Source: Rotaria sordida (lineage: Eukaryota > Rotifera > Eurotatoria > Philodinida > Philodinidae). From it: a stretch of 64,000 nucleotides of DNA. The stretch is taken from NCBI GenBank assembly GCA_905250125.1, contig CAJNOL010000435.1, forward strand, positions 69,496 through 133,495. Direction: 5' to 3'. This document shows, piece after piece, positions 25,338 through 37,399 of this stretch (position 1 is the stretch's first letter; every line of letters begins with the position of its first letter). The notes under the pieces are model-generated. The model saw nothing but the letters and a program-made list of their open reading frames with translations, searched no databases and was not told where the DNA came from. Both the position numbers and the translations under genes were made by a program.

Positions 25338-28306
25338 ATGGAAAACGATTTTGAACAATTGATAACTACTCTTTCAATATCTTCTTTACCTATTGATATT
25401 TTTCAAAAAATAATAAATTATCTTCAACAACAAACAAATGAGAGTTTATCTTTATTTATTTCTCAATCATTAGAATCATTAATTATTCTTGAACATTGGG
25501 CATGGAAAATACTTAGTCAAAATTTTTATCAATATATAGATCAATTAAATTATCTTGAATTATTTCATAAACTTGGATTATTTAATTTTATGTTAATATT
25601 TAATAAAAATAATATTGATGCTGATATAAAATCATTACTTCTTATTCCTGATAATATACAATGGATAAATCAAATATTTGATCAAATTGATAAAATTGAA
25701 AATCATAATGATCCATATTTTCTTATTATTAGTCGTTGGTTTGAAAATCTTTCATATTTTATTCATGAACATACTAAATTTGAACAATTACCTATTTTTA
25801 TACATATATGTCAACGTATAGGACATGATTATCTTCTAAGTAATCAATATAAATTTTATTTAAATCAATTATGTCAAACAAAAATTTCCGAATCAATATT
25901 TACAGCTAAACAATTATTTTATATAAAAACATGTTCATTTTTATTTCGTATGTATATATGTTCAATAATTGATAAAACACCATTTAAAGGTGATGAATTA
26001 CTTAATCGTTATAGTAATGATTATTTACAAATAATACATATACATAGTTATACTGTTGATTATTGGAATCAACAATTATTAACTTGTATAACACATCTTA
26101 TTGATTTTATATGTGCATGTTGTTGGTGGGGAACAGAAAAAGCAATTTATATTAAAATACTTTTATCAAATGAACAAATAATTTATGATCATATACGAGG
26201 ACTTATACGTATTGTTGGTTGTAAATTATTTCATGAACGTATAACATCACTATGGTATAATGATGAAACAATACTTATTGATTCCATATTTATTTTTTTT
26301 ATGGGTGCTTTATTACAAATAAAAAATTTAACTTGTTTTATACGTTCAGAAACAATTTTATCTAATATAATTTTATCCATAGCACAAAAATCATGTTATG
26401 ATCGTATATCTGTATGTGCATATGGAATATTAGCAGAAATTTTATCTGATGAACAATTAAAAGAAGTTCAAATTACAGATAATATATCTGAATTTTTCTT
26501 TCGAATTTTAGAACTTGCATGGAATCATCCAGCACAACGTTATAAACGAATACCTATTCCACAATTATTAACAGGTTATTTTTATTATTTTTAGTTAGAA
26601 GATGAAGAACTTGAATATTATTAGGTTCCATAGAAAAAGACAAAAGTAATCAGGATAACTTTTTTTTGAGATATAAAATTGAAGACTTCACTTTCCTGAG
26701 AAGATGTAGGCAAAATCTGCATTCACATCTCACAAGACGTTTTCAGAAAGGTAAGGATACTATTTTATATCTCGAAAAAGTTATCTTCAGATGGAATGTA
26801 TCAAGTGTAAACTTTTTTGAACTTTGACACAGTCGATAATCTGAATGGAATTTTTCTAATACTTTATATTCGGTAACTAGGATATCTTTACATATTTTTC
26901 AGACGACTAGAGCTCGTCGGGTTTCAAATTTTTGATCGGTTAACAGAAAATTTTCAGGTCCCATTGGGTTCGCGACAAATCCGATGAGCATTACTCTCAG
27001 AGCGTTTCAAAAATGTGAGGATATACTTCCAGTGTACAATATCTATTCAATAGAAGATATTATAATACTACTAAAATGGATTATCAAAACTTGTTTTTTT
27101 TTTCGGAAAAAAGCTAATGCAAATACTTTTAGCACTGAAATCTCGTATAGCTTCTTCTTCTTCTTCTTTATTAATATGTAAAATTGAATCGATTGTATTT
27201 TTATAGGTTTTTTAACTGTATCAAAAAATGATGCAATTCAACAAAAAACTGCTAATTCAAATAAAATTTCACTTTTAATAGAAATGTCTGATACATATCC
27301 AATAACATTAGATATATTATGGAGTCTTTCATTTAATCATGATATTCAACAACAATTACATTCTAATCGTTTATTTATGAATAAATTAACTAAATTAAAA
27401 GAAGAATGTAATAATGAAAAAATGCGTAAAATAGTATTTGGTATATTATGGAATCTTGAATTAAGTTATTTAGATCGTACATTAACAGATTTTAATAATA
27501 AAAAAAAATTTGATATTATGATTAGTTATTCACATAAAGATGAAATAATTTGTAAAAAAATTTATCAAGAATTAATTAAATTTGGTTATCATGTATGGAT
27601 TGATTATGATCAAATACATGGAAATGTTATGGATGCAATGGCACAAGCTATTGAACAATCATATATAATTATTATTTGTATGAGTGAACAATATCATAAA
27701 AGTAATTATTGTCGTGCTGAAGCACAATATGCATTTCGTTGTCAACTTAAAATTGTTCCTATACTTTTACAAGAACATTATCAACCTGATGGATGGCTTT
27801 TATTTCTTATTGGACAATTATTATATATTGATTTTACTAAATATGAATTTTCACAAGCAATGAAATTATTAATTGAAGAATTAAAAGCTCCTGATATACA
27901 AGAAACTCAAATAGTATCTATTCAATCTAAACAAGATAAAACTTTTTTATATCCATTAATATCAGATTCATTAAAACTTCCAGAAAATATTCTTGATTGG
28001 ACAAAAATCGATGTACAAAATTGGTTGATAGGATCAAATTTAAGACAAATGGCACGTCTTTTAAGTCATTTTGATGGACCAAGTTTAAATAATTTATATG
28101 AATTAATGATAGAAAGTGAACCACGACAAATTTTAGAATTATTTCAAGATGATTGTTTAAGAAATATTAATGAACGTATTTCAGTATTAGAATTAGCTCG
28201 ATTTCGTACATTACTCAATGAACAACAAGAATCAATAAAAGTCAATAGATTAATGAATAAAAGAAATATAATATTAAATTTTTTAAATCCTTGTCGTATT
28301 ATGTAA
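25338..28306 (+). CDS. ARM-like/TIR/SAM protein with CaaX box, paralogue 2
   Basis: Exons 25338-26574 and 27207-28306 give 778 residues. The first ATG is at 25338, since the codon before it is TTG. The intron sits at the same glycine codon and phase as in paralogue 1, and the first exons have the same length (1237 bp), so the pair arose by tandem duplication after the intron existed. Order is again an ARM-like helical region (ending near 510), TIR (about 514-625; FDIMISYSH, WIDYDQIHGNVMDAM, SNYCRAE with E584), SAM-like (about 675-750; DWTKIDVQNWL) and a terminal CRIM, a CaaX box. The conserved glutamate and the BB-loop region are intact, so enzymatic activity is plausible but untested. The sequences between TIR and SAM have diverged most. 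Confidence 0.93.
26575..27206 (+). other. Intron of TIR paralogue 2 with hairpin repeats
   Basis: The 632-bp intron begins GTTATT and ends TTATAG. It holds a short inverted repeat (about 26660-26690 against 26758-26788: GATAACTTTTTTTTGAGATA against TATCTCGAAAAAGTTATC). It also holds a copy of the dispersed GAGCTCGTCGGGTTT...CCGATGAGC palindromic repeat (about 26908-26985). Neither is the MITE that occupies the paralogue 1 intron. Confidence 0.65.
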
Positions 28307-28362
28307 TATTTTTCTTTTTTCTTTTTTTATAAAAATTATATCTACTCAAAGTATAAATAATC

Positions 28363-28368
28363 AATAAA
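28363..28368 (+). terminator. Polyadenylation signal of TIR paralogue 2
   Basis: AATAAA lies about 57 bases after the stop codon, in a T-rich 3' flank. Confidence 0.5.
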
Positions 28369-28587
28369 AGATAGAAATTATTTTTTTACTATATTCAATT
28401 TCTATTAATGGTCATAAGAAAATTTTACTATAATGAAAAAAAACAAAACAAAAAAACAATGTGTATTAAATCATCAGACATCTTCAAAATCATTTCAATA
28501 TAACACACGCAAAAATTTTCCAAAATTTGAATACAAAAAAAAAAAAGAGAGATTCATAAGACGGAATGTAAAATATTAGCAAAATTG

Positions 28588-30132
28588 CTAAATATATATG
28601 TCCATATCATAAACTATCCTACGTCCAATGACAATAAATAATAAAATAGTCATAATTGATATTTGTTTATTCGTACTTCCATTACAACCATCTTTATTGT
28701 CACATTGACAATACCACATTTTAGTTTTCCATGTACCTATTTAATCGAAGACAAAAAAAAACAAATAATAATTTTTTATAAAATTCTTTAATATACATAC
28801 CGACACGTTCAATACAATCACGACCTTGTTTTCGACTTACACGACCACGTATAGCACATCCACGCATATAATATCGTACACCATCACCGACTTACAAGAG
28901 AAATGATATACATCAAAAAGTGTGTCCAATCAATACATTATTTTATTTTGTGTATGTCTCAAAAAACTATTGTCGGTCCAAAAAGTCAGTAGATTCGAAT
29001 ATTTTTTGAAATAACTCGAGAATGGAAAGAGATAAGGTTTTTTCGTATGATATTTAAACAATCTATTGTTGCATATAGTGTTACTAAGAGCACTACGAAT
29101 TACATGAGATATTCTTTTTAAACCTATGTTGATCGTCAAGTATGTGCCCAGCGGGAGATCGATCCTTCTTTGGCGAAGAAAAACACAGAGCGTTCCCAAA
29201 GTCAGTCTAAAAAAGCAATTCAAATATCTTCATCGACTTTTTGTTTTAGTGATAGAGAAGAGAGTTTCAAGTTTTTATCCATAAAGAAACATTTAAGAAT
29301 CACAAACAGTTGGAAAGACATGTGTGAGTTTCTATTGACGAAAAGTCATGTGGAACACTACTATAGAACTCGAGAGCTGGAGAAGGAAAAGGAAAAGAAG
29401 ATGTGAAATTGATCTCATGCTACTGAAATTTCAAATCTGTCATATTTTCTATGTTCAATGAATAAACCAATCATAGAGAGATCTTGTACTGTCTCACTCA
29501 CGCCATTTTTATCGCACGAAATTCTTAAAGACGATTAAATCACTTGGGTTATATACCTTTGCTACATTATAAATAGCCGAAATACAAAGCTTATTGAAGT
29601 CTCAGAGTGGGTGTAGGTATGTTTATACAATAACTTGCAAAATTATTCGACTAGATTTATTTTCAAGTTTCAAAACCTGAAAAGTTTAGTTTTTCAGAGA
29701 TTCTTTCCTTGATAAACTAGTAATCATTTTTATCTTTAAAAATTCTCTATTCAAATCACTATTTCAATACATCTTAGTGATCATGGCAACAAGAAAACCT
29801 ATTTGAATTATTTTTTTTGAGAAGTTACTATAATATGTATTCATTCAAATATGAAAATACTTACTTTCCCACATATATTTTCGACACATTGTTGCATTAC
29901 CCATACCAAGTTGTGAACAATCTTTTAAAAAAATTGTATCATTATGAAATGGATCACGACATTTTCGATCAGGTTCTTTACATACATAACATTTAATTGA
30001 TAAAACTAAAATTATAATAGATATTAAAAAAGAATTATTAACAAAGAAAAACATTTTAAAAAAAAATCTTGTACCTGATAAAGTATAAAAAACAAGAATA
30101 ACAAATGAACAATAAAATATCTGATATTTCAT
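28588..30132 (-). CDS. Ly6/quiver (sleepless)-like GPI-anchored protein
   Basis: Four exons in transcription order: 30132-30075, 30005-29865, 28890-28801 and 28736-28588. All use GT...AG and stay in frame (phase 1 throughout), giving 145 residues. Residues 1 to about 23 are a signal peptide that runs straight into the mature start IKCYVCK. The Ly6/uPAR fold is shown by the cysteine pattern and by the quiver-family motif GDGVRYYMRGCA, with a final CQCDNKDGCN. A hydrophobic tail (about 123-137) fits a GPI-attachment signal. Quiver/sleepless proteins modulate potassium channels and nicotinic receptors at neuronal membranes; this role is from the family, not from the sequence. Intron 2 (974 bp) contains unrelated repeat-like sequence. 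Confidence 0.88.
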
Positions 30133-31064
30133 TTTTAAAAATTTAATTAAACTAAAAAAGTTTATGACAAAATAGAACAAAAAAGTGATTGGATGATTCG
30201 CGTTATATTTAATGAGTATATAAAAGAAAGGTGGCGTTATGTGATTATAGGTACAACTTGATTGTAAAAATAAACTTCTTTTCATCCGTTTATTAGTCCG
30301 TGTAGAGCTGATAACACTTACGAATAACAATGTACTACTTGATAAAACAAAAACAAAATCCGGCAAATCACTCGAGTGATAGTGTCTGTTTGGTAGAAAA
30401 TGGTCGAAAAAAATATTATTTCAAGAACTTATCAGATAGTTAATAAAAAAACAGGAACCCATGTCTATAAAAAGATATGCACTGTTGTGATACGCTAGTA
30501 TATGAAATATTCAAGATTTTCACATGTTATCACCTAGATAAAACTAAAGTATAAATAAAAAAAAAAATATTGAAGCTTAGCTATTCATTGTGAGTAAACG
30601 AAAGGCTCAGACATTTGTTGTCTTTCACTTCTCGGCTATGTTTATCTGAATTTCGCGGTTTCTTGTTTGCAAAATCTATGTCGATCAATGTGCGTACCAA
30701 GTCTGTATCAATTAACATGAAATGTATTAGAAATTACAAAGAATTAGATTCAATACAAACGAAATTTGATTTTTTGATGTTTGTACATCAAGGTTAGGTA
30801 CAGTTTTGCTTTATTCAATATTTAAATCAAAACTTATTAAATCATAAAATATAGCGAAAAGTCTATTCATAGAACTATCGATGTCGATTACATCCAAAAA
30901 AATCTCACAGAATTTCTTCTATTTTCGTTGGATAGAAGTAAAGATTGTCAAATTATTAAAAGGAAACACATCAATCTTGCTTTACTTAAATGTTATTCAT
31001 TGAAGATTACAACAACATTCACAACTGTTAAATTAAAGACACAATATAGAAAATAAAATCTTAC

Positions 31065-31578
31065 AAGGGAAGATTCTCAACTTACAGGCACCATTCGACT
31101 CCATATTATAGCTATGAGGTAGGTCTCTATGAGACTAAGAAAAGATGGAAAGAATTCGAGTCTATGGCCTATTGGTAAAGAGTTATGACTATTTTAGTGA
31201 ATTTTAAGCTTGTGACAAGGAATTTCCGAAACAATCAAATTAAAGAATTTCGACCTAAAATTTAGGTCTAATGGTCCTTAGAATCGTCTGAAAATTTCAA
31301 TCAAAACGAATGTTTCTTTCTCAAAATATTGAATTTTCATAAAATAGTTACTTTTCAAAGATAGGTCCCAAAAATCGAATTCAATACTTCGAGAAAGAAA
31401 CATTCATTTTGACTGAAAATTTTAGGTGATTCTAAGAATCATTAGACCAACAGCCATAATTCTTCATCCATAGGTCATGAGTCCGAATTCTTTTAGTCTT
31501 TTCTTAGTCTCATAGCAACCTACCTCGTAGCCCTAATATGGAGTTGAATGATGTCCGTAAGTTGAGAACTTTCCCTAG
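31065..31578. mobile_element. Palindromic foldback element, about 514 bp
   Basis: Almost the whole segment folds on itself. AAGGGAAGATTCTCAACTTA at the left matches the reverse complement of the GTTGAGAACTTTCCC end at the right. Matching continues through CTCCATATTA, ATGAGACTAAGAAAAGA and GAATGTTTCTTTCTC to a centre near 31350. Mismatches are scattered, so it is not recent. No coding frame. Confidence 0.7.
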
Positions 31579-31599
31579 TTAGACAATGGAGAAAATTTT

Positions 31600-31785
31600 T
31601 GTCCAGAAGACTTTATTGGCGCTATTTTTTAATAATGCCATTTTAGGGATTACAAAATTCTGAACAAAATGTAATACATTTAACTTTTCAGGAAAAGTCG
31701 TAGAAAATGTAGTGATTCCTCATTTTGTGCTCTTTAAAATGGCATTATTAAAAAAAACCAATTCCGATAAAATCTTCTAAGATCT
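31600..31785. repeat. Short inverted repeat, about 45-bp arms
   Basis: TTTAATAATGCCATTTTA near 31628 pairs with TAAAATGGCATTATTAAA near 31736. Weaker pairing extends outward (GAAGACTTTATTGG against CCAATTCCGATAAAATCTTC). Probably a small MITE. Confidence 0.55.
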
Positions 31786-32514
31786 GAAAACTACCGTGTT
31801 CAGTTTTTAGCTAACCTTGGTATAGAAAAGATCGTGGCAAATCTCTTGTTACTGATTTTCGACAAAAAAAACAGATATCAGAAATCAAAGAAGAGAAATA
31901 ATATTTTGACAGATAGATTTTCAAAATTATTACCAATTGAAGATTTGCCATTGCTTGGTATAGAATGTACCAGATAGAAAATTCTATTGACTATTAAAAT
32001 CACTATCTAGATTTGAGCTATACATTTTTTTTTTGTACCATATTACGTTCATTTGAAAAAAGTTTAACATAAACGAACTCAGTACTCTTATGCCATCTTT
32101 CTTAATTTATTTATTGAACAAAATGAATAAACCAATCATATTATTTAAACGAAAGAAAATATTAAACCAATAGAAATTTTGTCAATTGTCCTCGATCGAA
32201 ATGTAAGTGTTAGTTCAAATAGAAAAAAAGGAACATATTGAGTCATAATTATTTGTCTTAAATATTTTTCATCATTTTGATTCATATCTGATATTATATA
32301 TGAGTACAACTTCTTTTCGAATATTGATTGCTCACCTTCTTTTTTTTTTTTGTGTTTTGTTTTACATAACATAAATCGAATGATCAACGCATTCAAGCGT
32401 TCAATATTCATTTCATCAAAATCAAATTAAATCTTACTTTATTTCTATTATAATAATGACTAAACGATATTTTTCATTCAAATATGACCTTGTTTATTAT
32501 AGATTCATAGGAGA

Positions 32515-33504
32515 ATGTATCGTCAATTATTTCGTCATATAACAAGTAAACCAACAAATAATTTATTTCAATCTCTTATACGTAATACACATCATCTAAG
32601 TCCGTTTCCAATGATAGCAAAACAAGCACCTGAATTTAAAGGTCAAGCTGTAATTAATGGTCATTTTAAAAATATTGAATTATCTGATTATAAAGGAAAA
32701 TATGTTGTACTTTTTTTCTATCCATTGGATTTTACATTTGTTTGTCCAACAGAACTTATTGCATTCAATGAAAAATTAGATGAATTTCGTCAACTTGATA
32801 CTGAAATTATTGGTTGTAGTACTGATTCAGTATATAGTCATCTTGGTAAGTTAATATATTAATGATTGATTACCATAGAATTATTCATCAAGGTCTTTAC
32901 ATTTAACCTTCTATATTCATAAGCAATTTTTCAGACTGATCTGTCATTATGAGAAGATGTTTAATATTCTCATCGGAGAAAAAATGATTCGCTTGACATA
33001 CAGACAAAAAAAAACCCAATATTTAGTAGAACTGATTGATTGATTATAAAGAAGTATAATAGTGACATTTTTTTTGTCTAAAATTTGAATCAATTGATGT
33101 AGATAATCTACTAATAAGAATCTATTTGTCTATCTCTTTTATTTAATTTAGCTTGGATTAATACACCAAGAAAACAAGGTGGTCTTGGTGGACTTAAATA
33201 TCCATTATTAAGTGATTTTTCAAAAGAAATATCACGACGTTATGGTGTTTTACTTGATGATAATGGTGGTATTGCATTACGTGGTTTATTTATTATTGAT
33301 CCAGAACAAAATTTAAGACAAATAACAATAAATGATTTACCTGTTGGTCGATCAGTTGATGAAATTCTTCGTCTTGTAAAAGCATTTCAATTTGTTGATA
33401 AACATGGTGAAGTATGTCCAGCTAATTGGCATGAAAAAACAAATCCAAATACAATTAAACCTGATCCAATTCAATCGAAAGAATATTTTGAAAAACAAAA
33501 ATAA
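32515..33504 (+). CDS. PRDX3: Mitochondrial typical 2-Cys peroxiredoxin (PRDX3-like)
   Basis: Exons 32515-32845 and 33152-33504 give 227 residues. The first ~30 residues are basic and Ser/Thr-rich, fitting a mitochondrial targeting peptide. The peroxidatic Cys77 sits in DFTFVCPTE and the resolving Cys199 in GEVCPANW; the splice rebuilds the family motif [15 protein letters not shown] exactly. GGLG (120-123) and a C-terminal YF (222-223) are the two motifs that make eukaryotic 2-Cys peroxiredoxins prone to overoxidation. The enzyme reduces hydrogen peroxide using thioredoxin. Length fits the family. An AG acceptor-like site 14 bases before the ATG (TTATTATAG) could be a 5' UTR intron or a trans-splice site. 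The symbol reflects predicted targeting; a cytosolic PRDX1/2-type assignment is less likely. Confidence 0.95.
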
Positions 33505-33505
33505 A
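33500..33505 (+). terminator. AATAAA overlapping the peroxiredoxin stop codon
   Basis: The stop TAA (33502-33504) lies inside AATAAA. If it is used, the 3' UTR would be only about 15-30 bases, which fits the tight spacing to the next gene. Confidence 0.4.
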
Positions 33506-33654
33506 TGTTTAAAAAACAATTTTTTTTGTTTTTGTTTGAGATTTATCAACTTTGTTTTGTTTTTTTAATTTTAATGTTATCTTCTAGATATATATATATA
33601 TATATATATTATTTTACTTTGTATGTTTTAAAAACAAAATCGATAAAACAAAAT

Positions 33655-34903
<1,249 letters not shown>

Positions 34904-35471
34904 GCAATACGAACAGTGTTACTTTTATTAACACAGACACAGATATACATAGATAACTTTTCTTTTCACATGTGCTTATAAAATGCACGTGTTTTAGTTT
35001 AATTAGTACCTGCTACTTATAAACACTCGCACATGCTCATGTAAATATATATATAAATATATATTTAGTCTATTTGTTAAATTGATGCTACTTGGCATTA
35101 TTTTCTCTTTCTAATCGAATAATTGATACAATTAATAGATTGGTGCTCTTTTGTTCATTGTTGTAGGAAGATATAGATTGCTATTGCTTCTGTTATACTG
35201 TTGTTGTTGCTCTTCTTCTTCTATTCTTTTTTTTTGTCATCATCTTTTTTTAGTGATGAAATAAATCAATATCATTCATTCGAAACCAAAGATGATATTT
35301 TATTTAGATTTTTTTTCACTAATAAGATATTCATTTTCAATTAACAATTGATATTATGATATGTATTTATTCTTCAACCAGTGGAAAATATAATTTATCA
35401 CTTAATATGATTTATGAAGTAGTAAAAACATATACTACAAGTTTATCTTTACATTTCATAAAAAATAAAAA
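34904..35471. other. 3' flank of GRB2, no gene seen
   Basis: AT-rich sequence with TA and CTT repeats. An AATAAA occurs near 35260. No further coding exon of GRB2 is needed or seen. Confidence 0.5.
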
Positions 35472-35507
35472 GCTTACGACACTCGGTATTCCCAGGCGGT
35501 CACCCAT
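35472..35507 (-). rRNA. 5S rRNA fragment truncated by assembly gap
   Basis: These 36 bases are identical to the 3' end of the complete 5S gene at 36912-37030 and carry the same A/T-rich downstream flank (AAAAATAAAAAGC on the plus strand). The 5' part would lie in the run of N that follows, and no 5S sequence reappears on the far side. It is either a second 5S copy collapsed in assembly or a true partial copy. Confidence 0.85.
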
Positions 35508-35517
35508 NNNNNNNNNN
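35508..35517. other. Assembly gap (10 N)
   Basis: Ten unresolved bases, probably a placeholder for a gap of unknown length. It interrupts a 5S rRNA copy, which suggests collapse of repeated 5S units. Confidence 0.95.
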
Positions 35518-35582
35518 ACCCCAAAAGTATCCCACATGTATCAATGGTGCTGTTTATCGCTGTCTATCTCTGTTTGCTACTA

Positions 35583-35692
35583 GAGCCCATCGAATCTGGA
35601 TCTAAAAATTTTGATCGATCGGATCTAGGTCTAACAAATTTTAATCGGTTGAGTCCGGATTCAAAAATTCTTGAATCCGATGGGATCTAGTC
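35583..35692. repeat. Dispersed palindromic repeat (GAGCCCATCG family)
   Basis: TAGAGCCCATCGAATCTGGA at the left pairs with the right-hand ATCCGATGGGATCTA, with CGGATCTAGG- and CGGATTCAAAAATT-like units between. Related copies occur near 6130, 23240, 26910 and 46505. Confidence 0.6.
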
Positions 35693-35874
35693 ATCACCCA
35701 CCAACAGTGATCTTGAAAATGCGACTTGGATTCCCAAAAACAAATTATATTAAAATGTCTATCTCTCTTTATTACTTCGAATCACAACAATAAGAATCGC
35801 CAAAGAAAATCTTCCCGTTCATACTCCCTGCATTTCTTGCTATTGATTTGATAAATCATCAGACTCTAACCATA

Positions 35875-36809
35875 CAGGGTGTTTCATAAGTTTTGAGGCT
35901 TGACAAAAATCAATACATTTGCAAATAAAAAGTGATCTCGGAGCAAAGGTATTTATATAAAGTTTGAGTACTCATGACGGTCTTTCAAATGATGTATGAT
36001 TAGATAAGATCTCATTTTGTGATAATAAAGATATACACATGAGAATGTTGAGATAAATTTTTCCAAATCGATCAACACGATTTTTGTTAAAGATTCTCAA
36101 ATAAAGTACTTTACTTATCTTACATAAATAAAAGTGTGGCAGGACCAGTAACTACTTATCTTAGTCGTTTATTCACCGCCAGTCATGAATAACTGATCAC
36201 ATGTTCAACCACGCTATACGCCCAGTGACTGAGATGAACTGGATAAAATATATGAACATATGATGTGCGTAACACAAAACAGCGTAGTAGATTCAAAACG
36301 AATTATTTTTTATCAGCAATGTTTGCCGATGTCTGACCCATTGAGAGCGTATGGGGAATTTTAAAGAAAAAAGTACGAGGAGTACAGTTTTCGAGTTTTG
36401 AGCAGTTAAAACCTAGACTGAAGAAAACATGGAAAAAATAACTTCTGATGATTGTAGAAAAATGATTGATAAAATTTCTATCTGACTTGGTGAAGTGATA
36501 AAAGCTAGCGAGGAACAGATACATGATAGTTAAACTACATTTATCTATTAAATTAGTGTGTTTTTTTTTAATAAGAAGAGTGTTTTTCTTTTTTAATAAA
36601 ATATCTTGTTGGTTGATTTGAAAAAATTTATCTCAACATTCTTATGTGTATATCTTTATTATTACAAAATGAAATCTCATCTAATCATACGTCATTTGAA
36701 AGACCGTCACGAGTACTCAAACTTTATATAAATACCTTTGGTCCGAGATCACTTTTTGCTTGCATATGTATTAATTTTTATCAAGCCTCAAAACTTATGA
36801 AACACCCTG
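35875..36809. mobile_element. Mariner-like MITE with 200-bp terminal inverted repeats
   Basis: The left arm starts CAGGGTGTTTCATAAGTTTT and the right arm ends AAAACTTATGAAACACCCTG. Pairing continues for about 200 bp with roughly one mismatch per 12-15 bases. TA flanks both ends (35873-35874 and 36810-36811). The middle of about 530 bp has no transposase. CAGGGTG ends and TA duplication suggest Tc1/mariner mobilisation. It lies between the two 5S copies, about 100 bp from the intact one. Confidence 0.88.
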
Positions 36810-36911
36810 TATACTAATAAGTAAAAAGAAAATATTTAAGAAATACAGTATTCTGTAGTATCATTTCGTTAAAATGGAAGATCACATTCATAAATAAAAC
36901 TAAAAATAAAA

Positions 36912-37030
36912 AGCTTACGACACTCGGTATTCCCAGGCGGTCACCCATCCAAGTACTAACCGAGCCCGACGTTGCTTAACTTCAGTGATCGGACGAGAAC
37001 TGGTGTATTCAACGTGGTATGGCCGTAAGC
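36912..37030 (-). rRNA. 5S ribosomal RNA
   Basis: Read on the minus strand, the 119 bases begin GCTTACGGCCATACCACG and end GTCGTAAGC, so the two ends pair as helix I. The conserved internal promoter region is present (box A-like AGTTAAGCAACGTCGGGC, then GGTTAGTACTTGGATGGGTG and GACCGCCTGGGAATACC). A T-rich stretch (TTTTTATTTTTA) follows the 3' end and serves as a Pol III terminator. It is transcribed in the nucleus by Pol III and joins the large ribosomal subunit. Confidence 0.97.
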
Positions 37031-37399
37031 ATTTATGATCATGTTATTTTGTGATTTTCTTCTTTTGGTAAAGGTTCTTGGTAAAATCATGAAAGTATCG
37101 TATATGAAAAAAAAAAGAACTTTATTGAAAACATTAAAAAAGCGACGAAGTATAATGCAATGAATAATAGCGGGCATAGAATAAATATATTGAAGAATAA
37201 AAGGATGAAGAAAACAAATAATTGATATAGTATTGAAAGGAAATATATTTAAATGCGATTATGTTTAAAACATAGCTAAATAAGAAAAATTTGTTTGTTA
37301 GTAGGGTATTAGTGAAATAAAAATAATGAGTCACTATAGCATCTTAATGAACTAGAAATAAGAGAAATAAATATATTAGTAAATGATGAAAATCTTTGT
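37031..37399. other. Spacer between 5S rRNA and the prosaposin gene 3' end
   Basis: AT-rich, no coding exon. It should contain the 3' UTR of the minus-strand prosaposin-type gene. A minus-strand AATAAA occurs near 37119-37124. Confidence 0.5.

Larger units (their letters stand above)
30133..32514. other. Intergenic region with two inverted-repeat elements
   Basis: No supportable gene between the Ly6-like gene and the peroxiredoxin gene. The open frame on the minus strand near 32145-32411 has no family motif. Two foldback repeats, listed separately, occupy about 31065-31785. Confidence 0.6.

Noticed and set aside
29170-29406. Plus-strand 78-codon ORF in the Ly6-like intron
   Set aside because: Highly charged and without motifs; it lies in an intron of a well-supported gene on the other strand.
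36303-36524. Minus-strand ORF inside the mariner-like MITE
   Set aside because: No DD(D/E) motif or helix-turn-helix; too short for a transposase.
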